Source of the DNA: Salisapilia sapeloensis
Lineage: Eukaryota > Oomycota > Peronosporomycetes > Peronosporales > Salisapiliaceae
Assembly: GCA_023334545.1 (NCBI GenBank)
Contig: JAADVB010000027.1
Location: forward strand, 52,581 to 116,580
Direction: 5' to 3'
DNA length: 64,000 bases
The notes under the pieces are model-generated. The model saw only the letters and a list, made by a program, of their open reading frames with translations, made no database searches and was not told the origin of the DNA. Both the position numbers and the translations under genes were made by a program. Position 1 is the stretch's first letter. Every line of letters begins with the position of its first letter. Shown here one piece after another: positions 52,703 to 63,829 of the stretch.

Positions 52703-55129
52703 ATGGCCAAGTTGCGCATGCAAGTTGTACGTTGCTCCGGAGAAGACTTAGACTTTCCTGCGATTGAACTTAATGATATTTCGGGGTCTGGTCGAGGGTA
52801 TCTCACGCCAAAGTACGATCGCCAAGCAGCTATGTTTTTTGTCGGATAGTATTCAGTCTTAAACTGCGTCTGATGTGTAGAAACTGCGAATATCCACAAG
52901 AGCTAGTTATTCAAATACGAGAGGGAATGTGTCGGCTCACTCAAGTCCAACTGCTATCACATCAGTCTCACATTGCATCCAAAATCGAACTCTTTATCTC
53001 GGCTAGTCCAGACCTCCAGGACAATAAGTTTCAACGACTTGGGTACAAAAATGGCAATTCTATCGTAACTCTGCTACAGGAAACAACTAAACCATATTTG
53101 TGTGGTTACATGATAGCTTTTTAACACTCAAGTCAAATGTTGAGAGCAATTTCATGGCTCGAGAGCTCAAAACGGTGCACATTGACGCAGAGGCACGCTA
53201 CCTCCGTCTACTCTTGCATCGGTGTTATGTCAATGAACGCAACCTGTACAACCAAGTACGCCTTTCTATTCGTATCTAGCCCTTCCACCCTTCTAAAGTA
53301 TAAGCCAGGTAGGCATCATGGCCATCAACGTCTTTGGTGACGCACTAGAAGAACCTTCCTCCCCGAACGAACTCCCAAATCACTCGAAAGCTTCTTTCTC
53401 GCCACTGAAGCCTCAATCTATTCACTCCACGTCCAACACGTCTCTAAACTCCAATAAGCCAGACATGCGTTTTGATCCAAAGACAGCAGCTCAGATCCGA
53501 GAGATCCAGCATCGAAAGAACGAGGCTGTGGCGGTAGAAGACTACGACTTGGCTAAACGTTTAAAGCAGCAGGAAGAGAAACTCAAAAGCGTTGGATTGC
53601 AACTAGCTCGATTGGAACAACAAAAGAAGGAGGCAGTCATAGCAGAAGACTATGACGCTGCGAAGCGGATCAAGAGTGAGATACTGGAACTTGAAGCAGG
53701 CGTCTACGACGACTCGCCAGCGCCCAAGATGAATGATTTGCGGACAAGCCAAGAGTCTGCTTCTTCCGCTTCTAACTATTCATCCAAAGAAGTGCCTCCT
53801 GTGCATATGAATAGAGTAGAGTACAGTAGTGATCCACAAGAAGAGGAAAAAGCGTACGAGCAGGATGTGAACCCCCACTTTGCCGGTCTAGATGATGCCG
53901 AGCAATTGTCTGATCCGGACCCGCTTCCTCCAGCTCTCATAAGTCAAAGCGAAGACATGATGCATGTCATTGGAGAGTACCTCACTCGTTGCATGTACAG
54001 CAACGTATGGAACCATCGAGACGCTGCGCTTCGAAAGGTCGCACTGGATATTGAAGAGATTCCTGGAGATCTACAGGAAGTGCTAGAGGTCGGTGCGTCT
54101 CTTGTGGAAATGGGCGCGAGTGATCGGATCGCTCAAGTCACACTCGCTGCCTTTAATCTTCTAGACAGACTCCTCCATCTCTCAGCTGCTGTCGACAGTA
54201 GTACCCTCTGTGGCGTACTAGACGGAAGCTTCGCACAGGTCGTATCGCGTCTAGGCGACCAACAGACGAAAGTGCGTGATGAAAGTGCTGCTATCCTACT
54301 CCGTCTTGCATCTACACCAAACATTGGTCTCGACTGTATTGTCGATCACGTTCTTAAGCGTAGTAAGAAAACTCCTTCGCCTAAATCACTACTCGGTCGT
54401 CTACAGATGACGCAGACGTTCGTGGAGGAGTTCGGTCCACCTACCGAATCGGATCAGCCGTACTCGATCGAGAACGTCATGACGTTCCTAGAGGACTACG
54501 ACTGCTTTGGACATCAGAACAAAGACGTACGCGATGCCAGTAAGCGTCTGACGGTTCAATTATACCGTCAAGTCGGTCCTGACATCGAAAACTACCTCAC
54601 GAGTCTTCGTCCAAAGCAAATGGAAGAGTACCAAACTGCTTTCCAATCGGTTAATGCTCCTCCAAAAGCACCAAAGCCATCTCCATCCACGACTGCGCTC
54701 ATGCCAAGTGACGTGCAGGACGAGAGTGACAACGAGTCCGTGGACGAGTACACTTGTCCGTTCTGTGGTATCGTCGACTCTTCCTTTGCATCCGAGGAAC
54801 TAGATAAACACTTCTGGGCTCACTGCAAGATGCTCACGCCGTGCCGAATGTGTGGTCAAGTGATTGAAATCAGTTCTTTGACAGACCACTTGCTGACCGA
54901 ATGCGCTCGGAAAGACCAGCACGAAGAGTGTCCTCGATGTGGAGAAGCACTCGCTGCTGCCTTTTACGACCGACACGTGTCTCTAGGAGATTGTCTGCCT
55001 CGTCCAGACCCTCAATCCGGCAGCCGCTGTCCTCTCTGTCACGAAGACATTCCCCCTCGATCAAAGGGATGGAAGCAGCATTTACTAGTCGACACTTGTC
55101 CTGAGAACCCACGATCAAAAGATGAGTAA
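52703..55129 (+). CDS. CEP104: Centrosomal/ciliary-tip protein CEP104
   Basis: Four exons (52703-52812, 52881-53064, 53133-53255, 53309-55129) give 745 residues; introns are 68, 68 and 53 nt. The N-terminal jelly-roll domain is split by introns: CEYPQELVIQIREG, VQLLSHQSHIASKIELFI, FQRLGY, FMARELKTVHIDA, YNQVGIMAINVFGD, all close to human CEP104. Two coiled-coil repeats with the motif E-D-Y-D-x-A-K-R follow (about 200-265), then a TOG domain (about 340-580). Cys/His zinc fingers come last (CPFCGIVDSS, CRMCGQ, CPRCGEA, CPLCHEDIP). CEP104 binds tubulin at the tips of cilia and supports axoneme elongation. It is shorter than the human protein (925 residues). Confidence 0.92.
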
Positions 55130-55289
55130 GAGATAAAAAGTAGAAACAGTCGGATTCAAATGTCTTCAAATAAGCCTCCTGTTTTTCTCTTCGCTTACTT
55201 AGTTAGGAAGATGCCGAGGCTGCCTGGTCGACCTCGATAAAAAAGAAAAAAGCTAGAAACAAAATTGGACATGCGACCATGAGATACGA

Positions 55290-56432
55290 TCACATCGTCA
55301 CGATGCCTTCTTTGGGTGTCTCCGGTCCTTCCAGCTCATCCACACTACTCGATCGGCCAAAGGCAGCTGCGCCTTCGTCAGTCTCCTGCTGCTGCCGTCG
55401 ACGCCAGACGACGGCAGCAAAGATGAGTGCGGCTGCCACCACGATACCAGCGATAATGCCAATGATAATGTAAATCGTGCTGTTCGAGTCATCGTCTTCG
55501 GCTGCGTTGCCAGCGCTGTCTGTGTCTTCCTTCCGGTTGGACTTGGTCGACCCGTCGATGGTGTCCGAGTCGGACTTGGAGTCGCTAGCGCTCACACTTG
55601 TGTCCTCCGAGTTGGACATGGACAAGTCTGTACTTCCGCTCGTGGAATCTAATGCATGTCCATAAGTCTTTATTTCGCAAAAGCCTACATAATTAATCCT
55701 ACCGGAGGGTGGAACTTCACACTGGTCGCCACTGTATCCGTCGGAGCACTCACACTCGTTCTTGACACACTCTCCATGCTTTCCACATTGGCCAACGCCT
55801 TCGACGCACGTACCTACCAATCATACATAAACTCTGTGCACACAATTGACATGAGTATGTAGCTTACTACCGTTCACGACGTTATCACACATGTCTCCGT
55901 CCCATCCAGAGTCGCAGGAGCATTCAAATTTGGGGTTCTCGCCACCTCTCGTCGCCTGGCAATTGCCCCGACCGTTGCATTGTTCTCCTCCGGCATTACA
56001 CGAGTCTAGTCGAGTACATGTGAATAAAAATACTCTATAAATAAAAAGAAGTGTGATCACCATACCTTTGCACAGGCCAGGAAAACTGTCTTCGCATCGG
56101 TCCATGCTCACGCACTTGTAGATACCGTAGGCACCGTCGAATTCCTTACAGCCATCCGAAGCACCGGAGCACGTCTTGTCGGACTGAAGCCAAACGCATA
56201 CGAGCTGGCCACTCTTCTCATCTCCAGGACAAGAACCCAAGGACGCACCACCGCACGCCCTGCCTTGAACGCAGCGCTGGATGGGGTACTCCGAGGAGCC
56301 GGCCACGCACGTAGCATCCGGGTCGGTGCAGTCGCTATTATCGCTGCACTCCTTCCCTAGTGCGACGGCTTGCGTGCCTCGAGCGGCGAGGCCGAGGCCC
56401 AGCACGAGCGCCACGGAGAGTCGACGTAGCAT
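55290..56432 (-). CDS. Type I membrane protein with EGF-like modules
   Basis: Four exons (56066-56432, 55871-56005, 55703-55813, 55290-55648; introns of 60, 57 and 54 nt) encode 323 residues. A signal peptide (MLRRLSVALVLGLGLAARGTQA) leads to a Cys-rich domain (about 25-122), then two EGF-like modules: C-N-G-R-G-N-C...CSCDSGWDGDMC and C-G-K-H-G-E-C...CECSDGYSGDQC. A Ser/Asp-rich stalk, one membrane span (IYIIIGIIAGIVVAAALIFAAVVW) and a short cytosolic tail follow. The last intron is 54 nt with no stop in frame, so retaining it would simply add 18 residues. A surface receptor or adhesion role is inferred; the ligand is unknown. Confidence 0.84.
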
Positions 56433-57550
56433 GTGCTTTCGCTGAATCTGAAATATGTAGGTACGCTGAAGAGAAGGCGAGGCAAGTCGCAGTTCACGTT
56501 CAGGCGTGGGAAGCGCGGCGCTATCAAGGGGGAGAAGAGCCGTTTTCCAAGTACTTGGTCGCACACTTGTGGCGGCGGTAGAGCAAGTAGGAGGAATAAA
56601 TCGGAATACGTGGGTTCATTAGGTTCAGGAGTGCTATTTTTGGGACGCGTACAATGCGACGATCGCCACGAAACCATATGGATCGCCTTGATGTTGCAAA
56701 TGCGGCGGAGGCCTCGACGCTTTCCGACCTTGTCTGGTTCGAATCGCCACTGGAGGACGCTTGATGTACCTCTGGATCTCAACTAGTCACTCGGGTGAAA
56801 CTGTAGATAGTGCTGATGGAAGGAGAACCATCCTGGGATGATGTATGTGTGGCGACATCCTGGATACCGCCGGAAACCCATGTCGCATGCTAGAGGTTTC
56901 TAACCTACGAGCGAGTAGGTATACTCGAGGTCGTGCGAATATCCAGCGTATACTTCAGGCCGCGTTCTCCTGGGAGAGTACCCAGCGCCTTTCGCTGAAC
57001 TGTCAAGTCGTCTCGAATGAAAATCGAGTTGAATTAAGCCAAGCGGCTCCATGCACCGGATGAGTCATCTTTCGATTGATGTTTACAACCAGCTTGCTCA
57101 CTGACTACTTTAGCCTATCCATTTGTGTTTAATCATGCTGAATTGATATGCGCTAATTAATTTTGAGCAATTTTCTACGTCAAGCACAAGTTCTTTCAAG
57201 CGAGGAGGGTCTTGGCAATAGCTTTTTAATTGTTCCGATCAATTAAAATAAAAGTATATCAAGTGTCTTTGCTGCAAACATCTATAAAATATGTGCTACA
57301 TTAAATCATATTTATCGTGTAGTTTGCAAAAGCTATAGTATTTATTCTAGCAGATACTATCAACTAAACTGTCACCTCTAGAATAGTACCACTTACATGT
57401 GAGACCTTCAATTGAACGCGAAGTTCATTATGATCCAACTTTAACTGACTCAATCTATCAAAGTTACTGGTAGCTAGCGAGCTCGACTACTTCTATATTT
57501 AGCGCCTGAGTTTCGGGTGAACGGGCACTGCCGAGTAAAGACGACAGCAA
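56433..57550. other. Long divergent intergenic region, AT-rich on the right
   Basis: At 1.1 kb this is the largest gap in the window. The left part (to about 57060) has coding-like base composition but only short open frames with no family features. The right part (57060-57550) is markedly AT-rich, with runs such as TTAATTTTGAGC. It contains promoters for the EGF-type and WDR47-like genes; no RNA gene was recognised. Confidence 0.4.
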
Positions 57551-59917
57551 ATGTACATTATAGCAGATGAAGCATTTTATATTGTCCGATATCTGAAGCA
57601 CCTGGGGCTGTTTAATACAGCACTAGCGCTGCTTTTGGAAAGCCAAATCGACGACGTGTGGTTGTGTGGACCTTCAACTGCCGTCTCAGCACTTCGCCGA
57701 GCTGTTTTTCTAGGCAAGTGGCAAACTGTGCATCAGTTAGTCGCTACGTTCCAAGACGGTAACCTTGAACGCATCGTAGAGACGTACAAACTCTTGGAAT
57801 TTTCAATTGGAAGTGGCCAAAGATATGTACCGCCATGTACGATTAGCAAGCACGCCACTTATGATATTGTGGATCCGCGATTAATCAAAAGAGTTTATTC
57901 TAAAGACAAGCACGGACAGACAAATTTGATCAGCGAGCTCAGACTTCAGTGCTTTGAAAAACTCGCATCATCTATTCGTGGGCAAGTACCGGTGGATTGT
58001 CAAGAACACAAGTATATTCAGGCTGTATCACAAGAAGCAGTAACCAATAGGCTAAAGAACTTCCTTGGAGTGTCGTTCAGTCATGGTATGACAGGCGACA
58101 TTGAAGGTGAATCATCATTATACTTGGATCGACGAGATGGCCAGCACTCTCCGTTGGCACGCTCTTGTCATCTTGGATCTTTATCTCAATACATGGAAGA
58201 TGGCTCTAAGGGTGAGTGGAAAGATTGCTACCTACAGGATGACCACTTTTTAAATCAAGCCGCGGACAAAGTGATATCAGAACCTTGCAATATAAAGAAA
58301 TCCAATCCTTTAGTAATGTCGGTGCATTGGTCCAAGTCGACGCCGAAGGCCGCAGGTGAACCCAATGGGAGGGTACAGTACACTATTGCTAAGTCTACAA
58401 CAAAGGACTCTTCGACGTCCATGTCTAGCGTATGTACGATAGTGCGATCTACTCAGACTGATCAAGAGGACAAGTACGCTAGTACATCGACTCAGACGGT
58501 GATTTTGGCATCTACCGATGCATTCGTCCAAGTGACTCCTTCCCTTTCTGAAACATGCATGCAAACGGAAAAACAACTTCTAGAAACGACTGGGGTGAAC
58601 ACAGAAGCAATGAGCGTTCATAGCTTGAGCACTCAAACAGACCTACACGTCTCCATGTCGCCGATACAAAGTCATTTAAAATGTATGTCATTTGCACGCC
58701 AAAGCAAAGAGGACGTGCCAGAGTTACCGAATGACACAAAATCGAACCAGTCGGAGGAGCAGTATCAACCGGCACAAAATGCCGTTGAACATTGTATTAA
58801 CAATGATCCGTCCTATGCAAACTTACAAGAGTCTAATATTCCTCTAGCGTCTATTACAGCACAACTTCATGAACCTCATGCCGTGCGCGCTATCAACATT
58901 TTCCAAACGCCGTGCATCACTGATAGTACGAGGATTGCAATGGGAACAAATTCACGTGCCTTTCGGATACTTGACTTGTCACTACAGGCAAATCAGCCTC
59001 ATCCGAATCATCTTGTCGATGGAGCCACCACGCAGCGACCATTGGTACCAGTGCTATGGGAAAGTCACCGCTATCACACGAGTCCAATTTACTCCACCGC
59101 CTCCTTTCAGACAAATCACCACCAAGTGCTTGCAACAGGCTCGCAAAACTCGAGCATCAAAGTCGCAGTCTACAGAGAAGACAGCCAAGGCTCCAGTGTC
59201 CATGACATTTGTGAAATCAACAGCCACATGGGCAAATGCCGCGGTCTCACGTTCACGTCGTCTAATACGCTATGGTCAACTTGCTCTGGTGATTTCACCC
59301 TACGTAGCTGGAAAACAGACTCTATCGTGAAAGGCTTGACTTCATGTCATGCCCAACTTGGCGGCCACGACGATGAAATCCAGGCACTCATCTCCCTTCC
59401 CTCCGACTCAAAGGCACATACAAGCGGAACCCACATTTCCAATACAATGCTTTCCACTGCCCTGGACGGTACGATTCGACTGTGGGACAGTCGGAGTCGC
59501 ATCTGCCAACAGGTGATATGTCGACAACGACGAGAACACGCATCATTGTCATTAGCGTCCAATCCACTCGACCCGAAGGTGTTCGCATCAGGACACCAAC
59601 ATGGAGTCGTGTGTCTGTGGGACCTGCGTCAAGTGGGTACGTCCGCAAGACAGCAGTGTATCGACAGCTCGCAAGTCGGTTCCCACAGCGTCCGAGACTT
59701 GTCTTCAAGTCCGGACGGCCAATGGCTGTCGGTCGCAGCCCTTCCATCTCCTCTCCAACTCGTCCATTGCGTGCGTGGCAAGATGCAAACGCCTCAGACA
59801 CTACCGACAATCCCCACGTACAGTACTCTGGCTGCTCGGTGGCACCCGTCCATCCCGTGTCTCGTGACTTGCACGAGTGTGAACACGCTCGACGTCTGGC
59901 GTCTGGATCAAAGATAA
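57551..59917 (+). CDS. WDR47-like LisH/WD40 protein
   Basis: An intron-less gene of 788 residues. The N-terminus (about 5-80: FYIVRYLKHLGLFNTALALL, then VFLGKWQTVHQLVATF) resembles the LisH-CTLH entry of WDR47. A long Ser/Thr-rich middle contains repeated S/T-x-Q-T-D elements (STQTD, TQTV, MQTE). The C-terminal half forms about six to seven WD40 blades: AVRAINIFQ, RIAMGTNSRAFRILDL, ALDGTIRLWDSRS, VVCLWDLRQ, LAARWHPSIP, and L-D-V-W near the end. Blade order and the opening A-V-R-A...G-x-N-S match WDR47, a microtubule-associated protein tied to cilium central-pair assembly. Orthology should be confirmed; the sequence could also belong to another LisH-WD40 family. Confidence 0.72.
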   Translation: MYIIADEAFYIVRYLKHLGLFNTALALLLESQIDDVWLCGPSTAVSALRRAVFLGKWQTVHQLVATFQDGNLERIVETYKLLEFSIGSGQRYVPPCTISKHATYDIVDPRLIKRVYSKDKHGQTNLISELRLQCFEKLASSIRGQVPVDCQEHKYIQAVSQEAVTNRLKNFLGVSFSHGMTGDIEGESSLYLDRRDGQHSPLARSCHLGSLSQYMEDGSKGEWKDCYLQDDHFLNQAADKVISEPCNIKKSNPLVMSVHWSKSTPKAAGEPNGRVQYTIAKSTTKDSSTSMSSVCTIVRSTQTDQEDKYASTSTQTVILASTDAFVQVTPSLSETCMQTEKQLLETTGVNTEAMSVHSLSTQTDLHVSMSPIQSHLKCMSFARQSKEDVPELPNDTKSNQSEEQYQPAQNAVEHCINNDPSYANLQESNIPLASITAQLHEPHAVRAINIFQTPCITDSTRIAMGTNSRAFRILDLSLQANQPHPNHLVDGATTQRPLVPVLWESHRYHTSPIYSTASFQTNHHQVLATGSQNSSIKVAVYREDSQGSSVHDICEINSHMGKCRGLTFTSSNTLWSTCSGDFTLRSWKTDSIVKGLTSCHAQLGGHDDEIQALISLPSDSKAHTSGTHISNTMLSTALDGTIRLWDSRSRICQQVICRQRREHASLSLASNPLDPKVFASGHQHGVVCLWDLRQVGTSARQQCIDSSQVGSHSVRDLSSSPDGQWLSVAALPSPLQLVHCVRGKMQTPQTLPTIPTYSTLAARWHPSIPCLVTCTSVNTLDVWRLDQR

Positions 59918-59974
59918 GAGTATGGAAGGATCAAGATTGTATTCGTCTCTTATCGCCTAAAAACAGTCGCGTCT

Positions 59975-60616
59975 TCACTTGTTTCCTGGAGACTTGGACC
60001 TAGGCTTTGCCTTCCGACTCTTCTTTGTATTAATCGAGTGCGATTGAGGGTCGCATTCAGGACAGAGCCATGTATCCGGGTGACGACCGTCGGAGAAACC
60101 GACGCACTCGAGGTGGTACCACTGCATCGGGTTCGGACAATGCTTGCCGTCGCACGCAATCATGTTGCCAAAGCTCGGTCGGTTGCAGATACAATATAAT
60201 TCATTATCGTCCACATACGCATCATCCGAGACCTTGGGCGCTTTCCGACCATTGTTCTTGCCACCGCTATTTTTCTTGTCGCTTAAACGAGTGGACGTTC
60301 CGTTCTTCCCGCCAACCGGACCCGTGTCACGCTGACGCTTCCGACCGTTCACGCCGTTCTTCTTTTGCCCACGCTTCTCGCTATTCCCATTGCGATCGCG
60401 GGTACGAATGGGATTGTTCGGATTGCGCTCGCCATTTCGCACGCGCTGCATGAACGCCACGATCGAGTCGTCTTCTTCCACGTCCAATTTGGAGTCAAAG
60501 TGGCGCGCGACGAGCGCCGCGATTTCATCTTTATTGTAGTCGTCCTGTAGCGACAGTTGGAAGAAGGCTGCGTACCTCTTGAGCGCCGCGACCGTCAAGC
60601 TTTTGAAGTCGACCAT
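59975..60616 (-). CDS. Small SAP30-like / ING-type PHD-finger protein
   Basis: A 213-residue protein. I start at 60616 (MVDFKSL); an in-frame extension to 60724 is hydrophobic and atypical. Residues 1-45 (DFKSLTVAALKRYAAFFQLS, then NKDEIAALVARHF) resemble the SAP30 Sin3-binding fold. A Lys/Arg/Gly/Asn-rich linker follows, then a PHD finger of the ING type at about 135-190: YCICNRPSFGNMIACDG, C-P-N-P-M-Q-W-Y-H-L-E-C-V, W-L-C-P-E-C. ING PHD fingers bind H3K4me3. The tail is basic. If correct, one small protein joins a Sin3-binding element to a histone reader, suggesting a histone-deacetylase complex subunit. It converges with the WDR47-like gene, 57 bp apart. Confidence 0.75.
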   Translation of the reverse strand: MVDFKSLTVAALKRYAAFFQLSLQDDYNKDEIAALVARHFDSKLDVEEDDSIVAFMQRVRNGERNPNNPIRTRDRNGNSEKRGQKKNGVNGRKRQRDTGPVGGKNGTSTRLSDKKNSGGKNNGRKAPKVSDDAYVDDNELYCICNRPSFGNMIACDGKHCPNPMQWYHLECVGFSDGRHPDTWLCPECDPQSHSINTKKSRKAKPRSKSPGNK

Positions 60617-61244
60617 GAGCCGAGGGGGGTAGTCCACCCGTCGCGCTCGATGCTGTGGCAGCGGGTCCTCTATATAGTCTAATGCTAGGAAGAAGAGGTG
60701 AGTGGCGTATAACTGGAGGTACAAGAGACTAAAAGAGACCTTCCTCCATTGTCCGCGATGGCTGCTCCGCCTCGCTCCGTCCGTTTTCCTTTTCTTTCGC
60801 TGTAAAGCGAACTTAAATAGATTACAATCGGCAACGACGAGTCACATACTGAACCCAAGATAAAGCGTCTCATGCCCTTTCAGTGCTTGCAGTCATGAGA
60901 CGTAAATTACACATGAAGCACCATGAAAGGATGCGATCTTCAAACGATGCAGCCTTTTACGTGGTTGTAGTCGCTTATGTCCGTGGACGAGCGTATGGCC
61001 TAGGTGACACGAAATGAGCATACATGTTAGCGTTTACTACTTTCTGGAGGCTTCATGGGTAATTAAATTGGTGAAACGCACTTTTGAAAGTGGTAACCTA
61101 CGATGTGGACACTTGGCCAAAGTATCCGCCACGAAGGACCGGCGGTCGCTCACATCATCCAGCCACCTTTTTAAGCTCGAAGCGTCACTAGTACCGTCTC
61201 ACTACTGCTTCGACCCGTCCATTCCGACTGTAAGCGAAGGCGCA
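60617..61244. other. Divergent intergenic region (SAP30-PHD gene and CCDC61)
   Basis: About 630 nt between two divergent start codons. The frame upstream of CCDC61 stays open from 61014 but lacks similarity to the family N-terminus, so I treat it as 5' UTR. No other gene was seen. Confidence 0.45.
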
Positions 61245-63420
61245 ATGGAGGGACTAGAAGCTTCAAGACGCTTGGAATTTCATGGCGTCGCCTATGTCCT
61301 CACGGTCTGCGTATTGAACAACAAGCTCCACGTCCAAGTCGAAGAAGATGACTGCAATAGCAACATTGACCAATTAGCTTGGTGGACGGCAGAATTAACA
61401 TCAACTTGTAAGCCTCGAGTCCTCGTACTCTCCAACTTTCATTAACTGCATTTCGTAGATGTCGAAGAGCTGACTCGGAAGACGGGAAACTTCAAGCGAT
61501 TCACAGTTTTCGTCAACATGCTTCTGCGTGCTGCCGATCGTCAGAGCGATTCCGTCTTTATCGACCTTCTCACTCCGGCAGACTTGGTATGCATGTCTAC
61601 TAGTATCTTTATCTGGTATTATAATACGACTGATCGGAATATCAGGAGCTCTACCGCAAGCGAAAACTAGGACGAGCGATCGAGCCTACAAGTGAGTAAG
61701 TTTTCAAGTCTTTTATTCATGCATTCTCTTTACTAACGCAATACACTTTAGAACGAAAGAGAATGGCAAACGATACCTCATTCTCACGTACGCCGTCGAA
61801 TTTGATCGTGTCCACTACCCACTGCCTCTTCACAAAGTGACCGAGCCGGACACAAATATATTACTACGCACAGTTCGAAGACTGCGAAAGGTAACTCAAG
61901 CAGAACAATCATACAAATGGTAGACTGGACGACATGAACCATGTAGACGGCGATTGAACAATCCAAGCAGAAAGATGTCACCATCGGAAAGAATCAAATG
62001 GACGCACAAGACTTCAGTTCGGAAAACCAAGAGCTGAAAATGCAAGTGGAGAAGCTAACCAAAGATCTCAAGGGGCACGATCCATCCATCTTGAGACATC
62101 TTCGAGAAGAACTGGAAGTAAAAAGTCTACATTTACAAGTATATTTTCATTGCTTTATACGCTGCATAGGCTTCCATGGATGAAAACAAAGAGCTGATTG
62201 GGATCTACCAGCAACTGAAGATAAATACTAGCAACGAAATTGCTAGCTTAAAGGAAGAGATAAGGTATCTAGAGTGTCCATGAACGTCCGATTGAAAGAA
62301 GTACAGTCATACATGTCCATTATAGAGTGATGAGGAATAAACCCACGCCTGCTGATGAGCCTGTCGATCATTCTCAGCTGGAAAAGTTCTGGGAGCAAAA
62401 GCTTGCGGACGAACGACAAAAACATCAACACAAACTTGTACGTGCATTGCAAATCGAGCAAGTGCTCGCTTCTATTCATATTTGTTTGCACAATAGCAAG
62501 AGATCGCATCAACTATCCAAGACTCAGCCCAAGAACTTCAGTCACTGAAGGATAGCAACACCTTATTACAACAAAAGAATCAGCGTCTAGTCCGACAACT
62601 AAATCTCATCAAAGGTCAGAATCCCAACAACAATGGTAACCCCAAGTTACCACCAAAAGGGAACACTCGAGATTCTTCCAATGCGTCATCGACAATCATG
62701 CCAAAGCAAAGCAAACAGCGACGTCCACGAGCACCACGTCCAAAGCGTCCGACGTCGAATCAATATCAAAGCAGTGATTCAGAGTCAGACGCTTCCAAAG
62801 GTACGCTCAAGCGTGTTCCTGCAGCTAGCAACCGATTCAAACGCTTTGATCCGACTGCCTATCAGCAACAACGAGCTGAAAAACTTCAACAATTAAAGCA
62901 AAAAAATCGAGGAAAGCCTCGAAGTAGAAGTTTGTCACTAGGCGGATACTCTTCCGACTCGTCGGCATGTAGCTCTACGGCTTCCAACAAATCTACTGGT
63001 ACTCGTGGTAGGAAACGCTGGAGCAAAGAGACTATTCGTCGGCAACGTGATAATGTTAACCGACTTGCTTCCCCAAAGCGTGCACCGTCACCAGGTAGGC
63101 AAAGTGACTCGGAGACTGACCGTGAGGATACGAGCATGAGGAAAGCGCAATCAAACCAGGTACCTCGGCGTCCTCATGTGCCTCCGGCGCGTGCCAAGAG
63201 AATTGAAGCATGTCGGAATCAAGTTAACAATCAACAAGAGGTCAAAGCTAGTGTTAATGCGTCGGAAAGGAGGAAAAGTTGGCAATTGGACTTGAAGCAT
63301 GAACGACCACAGAATGACACTTCCTTAGACTCCTTTAGCGATATTGACGAAAGATTGAACGCTTTACAAAACTTTTTAAGGCAAGCAAAGCAGACGACAG
63401 GGCCGACAAAGGAGACATAA
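61245..63420 (+). CDS. CCDC61: CCDC61/VFL3 centriole protein
   Basis: Eight exons (61245-61407, 61459-61586, 61646-61695, 61752-61890, 61947-62138, 62170-62264, 62326-62437, 62497-63420) encode 600 residues; introns are 31 to 61 nt. The N-terminal XRCC4/SAS6-type head matches human CCDC61: FHGVAYVLTVCV, YVEELTRKTGNFKRFTVFVN, then NGKRYLILTYAVEFDRVHYP. A coiled coil follows (about 150-330), then a Ser/Arg/Lys-rich tail. The Chlamydomonas homologue VFL3 controls basal-body number, position and rotation. The 31-nt intron at 62139-62169 is unusually short and should be checked. Confidence 0.9.
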
Positions 63421-63829
63421 TGCACTGCATGTAGCATGAATCCACCTAAGATACCTATCACTCTAAAATATCACTTGACTTGCTTTAAAAAGAATCCTTT
63501 CATCCATCCCACACAGGCGAATGCACGTCCTTCACGCGGTTTCCACAGGGTTCATGGCACGTGCGTAAGAACTTACGACTCAAAATATCGAACGATGCAC
63601 GGGGTAAAAACTTCGGTATATCAGCAAGAAGATCAGGAGCTTCAACTGTCGTGACAAGATGCACATCTTTTCCGCCACCTACCCTTTCACTAAGTATTCC
63701 AACGAACACATTCTGTTTTTGGCATGTGCTATTGTTCTCCTTCAAATATCGTGTGTAGGTTGTGCGCCCAAAGACGACACAATCGACACGGAACAGATCG
63801 AAGACAGATAGGGCCTACGCTGCATCCTT
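63421..63829. other. Interval downstream of CCDC61, no gene supported
   Basis: About 400 nt. A minus-strand open frame near 63500-63745 (81 codons) has some protein-like segments but no family features or initiation context, so I do not call it. Confidence 0.35.

Noticed and set aside
56357-56782. Minus-strand frame of 141 codons upstream of the EGF-type gene
   Set aside because: It runs out of frame into the signal-peptide exon and has no family features; likely 5' UTR.
61014-61244. In-frame N-terminal extension of CCDC61
   Set aside because: The known family N-terminus aligns with the ATG at 61245; the extension has no similarity and lies in the divergent promoter.
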